DNA of 64,000 bases from Siphonodentalium dalli (taxonomy: Eukaryota > Mollusca > Scaphopoda > Gadilida > Siphonodentaliidae), in NCBI GenBank assembly GCA_032622095.1, contig CP136067.1:59871899-59935898 (forward strand). The letters run 5' to 3'. The notes below the pieces were generated by a model, which worked only from the letters and a program-made list of their open reading frames with translations, was not told the origin of the DNA and made no database searches. The position numbers were made by a program, and so were the translations under genes. Below, piece after piece: positions 59,660 to 64,000 of the stretch (position 1 is the stretch's first letter; every line of letters starts with the position of its first letter).

Positions 59660-61555
59660 CGGGGGTGGGGTGACACGTGTGGTGTTGGGTGGCTTGGTGT
59701 GTATATCACCTCATCTTTCTTTTAGGTGTTTCGCCCCACGCCCAGTCTAAGGTATAGATATCCCCAACACTCGGTGTCACATCGGGTGCATCTGAAATTT
59801 GAATATGGACACCCCTCCCCTCAAATGAAAAGTAACAACATATTCGGATACAGGGACATAACTAGAGAGTGTCCTTCGGGTTTCCATATTTACTTTTTCA
59901 ACTGCACCCCGTTATTATTTCAAAAGTTGGAAATGTCATACCTGATAGTTTGATTTTACACAACATATATACAGGCTGACAATGTTTAATGTCACAACAA
60001 GTATAATTAGTGAGCAATTTGTTTTGAGACCAATCAGTCTGAATCACTAGCATACATATTGTTTCGACTTTTGGTTAAAATTGTGGTCTAAATGGACATT
60101 ATTTAAATAATTAAAGGTTAGGCATTTCTTAGGTGGAAAGCTGGAGGTACCGCTTGGAAATTTCCAACTCAATGTGGGCTGGTTGCAAATTGAATTCGCA
60201 AATCTGGGAGATTGATATTGTTCACGGGGTGCAGTTGGAAAGTAAAGATGGAAACATCAATGACACTCACTTGTTATGTCCCTGTATCCGAATATATTGT
60301 TACTTTTCATTTGAGGGGAGGGGTGTCCATATCCAAATTCCAGATGCACCCGATGTGATACCGAGTGTTGGGGATATTTATACCTTATACTGGGCGAGGG
60401 GCGAAACACCTAAAAGAACTCCTCACCCCACCGCCATTCATCTTTTATCAGAGTTGTCTGAATCCATAGTTGAAATGAGACGGACACGCTGAATTTACAA
60501 TTACTGACACACAATTAATATGGGAAAGTTGCAATGCGCGCTATCATTTTGTGATTAATGACAAAACAAACCGCCCTAAGAGACTTCCTATTGTCACTTA
60601 CAAGATGCTTATCTGCTGAGAGCAAGATCTTAGTTTAATTACGCGGTGTGACCATGCATCTCCGGCAAACTCAAATGATTCAGTCAGACAAGGGACCTTC
60701 CATGTACCCTATAATATATATTAAAGTACCTTCCATGTACTTTATAATATATATTAAAGATGCATTAACACTCCCAAATTACTATTTCTTTGGTTTCGGG
60801 GGTAACAAATATTTGATTCGAGTCAAGGAACCCATCCATCAAAGCTCAGAGTGATCAGATATCGATTTTTGAAGTTTGTTATTCCTCGAGATGTGCAATT
60901 ATTTGTGGCCCAGAAAAGAGTTGTCAAACAAACGGTATCGGACAAAATTGCGGAAGAAGGTGGATAACTCTAAAATCAAGTGGTAAAACGGCAAAATTTC
61001 GTGATACCCAAGTGATAATACGGCCATATTTCTTTGAACAAAATGTTGATAAATAAAACGTTTTGGGAAATTTGATACACTAGTGGACAGTGATTAGCAT
61101 TATTGTGTTGCAATTGATCGATTCTGATAACTAAAGCGTATTTTGAAGAATGGTTGTTGATGTTGTATCTTGATTATATGGGGACCGTCATATCGGATTG
61201 AGTACCTTTAAATATATTTCAAAGATTGTTTATATCTTGATTCTCTTCCGTGGATGTTCTGTGTCGTTTCAGGTGTATTAAATAATACGTTTAAGTTATA
61301 GATGAACCAGTCAACAGGAGCTCATATCAATAGAAAATATGTTGTTCTTAATTTTTCCCGAACGTGCACAATAAATCTTACCGTTTTGAGAACGGTAAAA
61401 AAAAAACGCTTAAGTAGAACGCTTAAGTAGAACATGTGCAATATCAAATGTTGCTTATGTGTTTTTTGTGGAGTAATAGCGCAAACATAACGTTTTATGA
61501 GTTTCATAGTCCAATATATTTTGTTTTTATCCATGGGGCTAATTTTCAATCAATT
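59660..61555. mobile_element. Foldback module, copy 2
   Basis: 59727-59990 is the long left arm and 60220-60415 the shortened right arm (the copy lacks about 100 bp of inner arm present at 46838-46930). The outer end is more complete here: aggtgtttcgcccc..gcccagtctaag is matched by its complement at about 60380-60415. 60415-61555 matches 47110-48265 to the same end point (ttttcaatcaatta). The (GTT)n tract of copy 1 is contracted to about three units near 61152. Confidence 0.9.
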
Positions 61556-63399
61556 AATATAATTTAACAACTTATGTTCAACCTGTGCAAAGCAATAGAT
61601 TCGGCATGAATAATTGCTTCATAGGTCTTTATTCATCTTGTTGGTAAGTACTCTACGAATTGTTAGCGTAAGGAACATTTGCACCAATTACACATAGTGG
61701 AAAACAAGACTATAAAATACGGACATAAACACCGACTGATATGAGTCACTTAATAATTCCCATCAAAACCGACTCAAGAGTGTATGTTAATTAATACAGG
61801 TAATTATAAATGATGTATAAATATACTATAGAGCAGGTATAACTGAAAGGGGCGAACATGTAGGCTTTTCTCCCATTTTATACATGGTTAGAAGGAACTA
61901 AATAAGTAGAATTAGTTCCCTTTGTTTTTTACAGGGTATCTCGAATCAAGCTCCTGTGCGCGAATACGCGATAAAACAAACTTCTGGAGCGCGATTGGTG
62001 TATAATAATAATATATCTAATAAATTTTTTTAATTCAAGAAATATAATACCCATGACATTTAAAAATGTGGGTGTTCCCTAAAGTACTTTTCGAGCCAAA
62101 CATTTTTCACATTTTCAACATATACGCTTTCCGCCCTATACCCCAATTTTTGCACATAATTCGAAAGCCAACATCCAGCCGCCCACCCCAAAGTACATGA
62201 CCTGAATTAGTAAAAGGGTCGAATGGAAATTTGATTGGTTCAATACTGCTTCAAGAATTCAACATTATGATAAGTGTGTGCACCGGCTTTTTGGGGATCA
62301 TTCGTTCGCTTCGCTTCTCTCTTTATTGGGGATACAATTCTGTATTCGATCTCCAAAAACATTTCCATCTTATTAATTAATGTCACGTGAGTCTAATTGC
62401 TACACTTTATTAAGCAATTAAAGGTACATTTAAGACTTTTAAGATGCTAGTTGCGACGCGAGTTTAATTGGTCACATGTAACATTAACACGTTAATTGCC
62501 ATTAATCATTCTTAGATCGCACTTACATGTAACACAATCGTTTAATTAAACTCGTGATTTAGATAGAGCGAAGCCAGCTGTTTTGGTCCTCATATAAGCC
62601 AAGTATATTAATATTATAGTCAATATATTATCATATTATATCTTAAGCATGTATTATATAATAAACATATTTATATTCAATATTAGCTGTGTATAATTAA
62701 ATTGGTGAAAGTACATGTAACTTTCAGAGTTTTATGTTACAGAGCTAACACAATCACCCAGGTCACCTAAGGACATGCACGACCATTTGCCTCACAAACA
62801 GCGTTCCTTGTCGCTTTGAATTATCGTCCTAATTATGTGCCAGCGGGGATCGCGTTTCTGTGAGAAGTCTACCATGTGGTTCGCTTATATTATTCCCGCA
62901 TCACTTCATAGTAAACTCGTACCCGCGTCAGTTTGATAGTTACCTTTTGTGTGAGAAAGTTTCATTTGTCCACCGCCACCCCGCCTCACTCCTGGCATTA
63001 ATTACATTTCTCGTGGGCACGCATTACATTGGTACTTATCAATGCGAGACGTTTGTTGTACACACCTCGCACTTGTTGTCTTATAATGAGTTTTACTCGG
63101 CTACCTCCTTTCTAAGACACTTACCTGTCCACATGGTGATGTAGATCCATGTATTACGCTATTATTATATGTCGTTTTGTCTTTTGGTTTTATTGTTGAT
63201 GAAGGTATATGTTTCATCTATATACTGTTGTTACTATTACCCACTTGTATTTTATTTGATAACCTGTATTGCCAACATAGGGTCATTCGAGCGACAATGA
63301 TCCGTCCATGAATAGCTTGACATGTTCCTCGGGTAGATGGAGGACCATATGGCTGGCTTCCCTCCGTTTTTGGTCTAGGGATTCATCCGATAAATGATA
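61556..63399. other. No gene seen
   Basis: AT-rich. A donor-like site on the minus strand near 63135 was considered as an Amt 5' exon and rejected. Confidence 0.45.
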
Positions 63400-64000
63400 A
63401 TCACTGCTCCTTCCTTTAGCATTATGCTCTTATGTCACGATATTTGCTTCCGCTCCGCAACGCCATTTATCGAGGACATGTATCTAAGCCGCGAACAATA
63501 ATGGACAACTGCATGACAGCAGACCTCATTTCAAGTCCACACCGCCATTAACCATGTCTTCCACCACGCACACGTGTTCTCGGGTTCCATTCTGCTCAGC
63601 AACAATTTCACCGCGGACATGTATCTTCACCGAGAACTACTAACTGGCCAAATGCATGACAACAGACTGCATTTCAGGTCCACACCGCCACTGACCACGT
63701 CTTCCATCACGCACATGTGTTCTCGGACGCTATTCCGCTCCACAAACATGTCACCGAGGACATGTATATGTTACACGAAGAACAAGTGGAGAACTGCATG
63801 ACAACAGACTGCTTTTCATGTCCACATCTTGCTAGCGTTCTCCGGACATTGTGTCTTCCGACGTCACCATGCTTACGGATGCTCTCCGCTTCGTAAGGTC
63901 AACAACGTTTTCTTGGGCCGCCAAGTAATAGGTACCTATACCAGGGCCCACCAGCGTCTGCGTCTCCGACGTCGGCGCTCTTACGGATGCTCTCCGCTTC
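63400..64000. repeat. Tandem array, ~140 bp units, running off the right edge
   Basis: ggacatgtat occurs at 63475, 63615 and 63756, followed by gcatgacaacagact-like and gtccacaccgcca phrases. From about 63838 a related shorter unit with cttacggatgctctccgctt occurs at 63871 and 63981. The GC content is clearly higher than the surroundings. On the minus strand the units translate to similar peptides (for example GDMFVERNS and VMEDVVSGGVD), so origin from a decayed coding repeat cannot be excluded. Confidence 0.75.

Noticed and set aside
63130-63155. Minus-strand ATG followed within 26 bp by a consensus donor gtaagt
   Set aside because: Too short, no helix 1 sequence and wrong phase for exon A.

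Overview
The window is eukaryotic, from an AT-rich, repeat-laden invertebrate genome. The reasons are one gene split by GT-AG introns of 0.5 to 13.6 kb, LINE fragments, satellite arrays, microsatellites and many foldback/MITE-like elements. The LINE reverse transcriptase type, the plant-like (AMT1-type) ammonium transporter (lost in vertebrates) and the repeat style suggest a marine lophotrochozoan, perhaps a mollusc. That placement is inference.

The only convincing host gene is an ammonium transporter (Amt) on the minus strand. Eight consecutive exons lie between 43888 and 15779. They join in phase without a stop and encode 385 residues, from the second half of the first membrane helix to just after the last one. 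Both pore histidines are present. The 5' exon (start codon and front of helix 1) and the 3' exon (cytoplasmic tail) were not found; they lie outside the window or are too short or diverged to see.

Layout. 1-2126: satellite array of about 164 bp units. 2583-3722: hAT-like non-autonomous transposon with a perfect 8 bp target duplication. 3.7-15.8 kb: inverted-repeat elements, hairpins, an old LINE scrap and three tandem arrays. 15.8-43.9 kb: the Amt gene, whose introns hold a 0.8 kb foldback built from TAATTA palindromes (16.5-17.3 kb), hairpin elements (20.0, 20.5, 26.1, 36.7 kb), a three-copy 485 bp tandem array (32.1-33.6 kb), a 5'-truncated LINE (35.5-36.6 kb), a 1.36 kb two-layer palindrome (37.3-38.7 kb), and a 2.2 kb inverted repeat carrying two degenerate C2H2 zinc-finger fragments in opposite orientation (40.0-42.25 kb).

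44-64 kb has no host gene that I can see. It holds a duplicated foldback module (46.4-48.3 and 59.7-61.6 kb), a duplicated repeat block (45.7-46.4 and 51.8-52.3 kb), a nest of one LINE inside another LINE inside that block (52.28-56.68 kb), three copies of a dispersed element with internal 122 bp units (57.0-59.35 kb), and a tandem array running off the right edge.

Apart from Amt, the window is best read as layers of mobile-element debris. The candidates for something new are the large palindromic foldbacks, the zinc-finger-carrying inverted repeat and the repeated hairpin signature GCCCGAC...GTCCGGGC.
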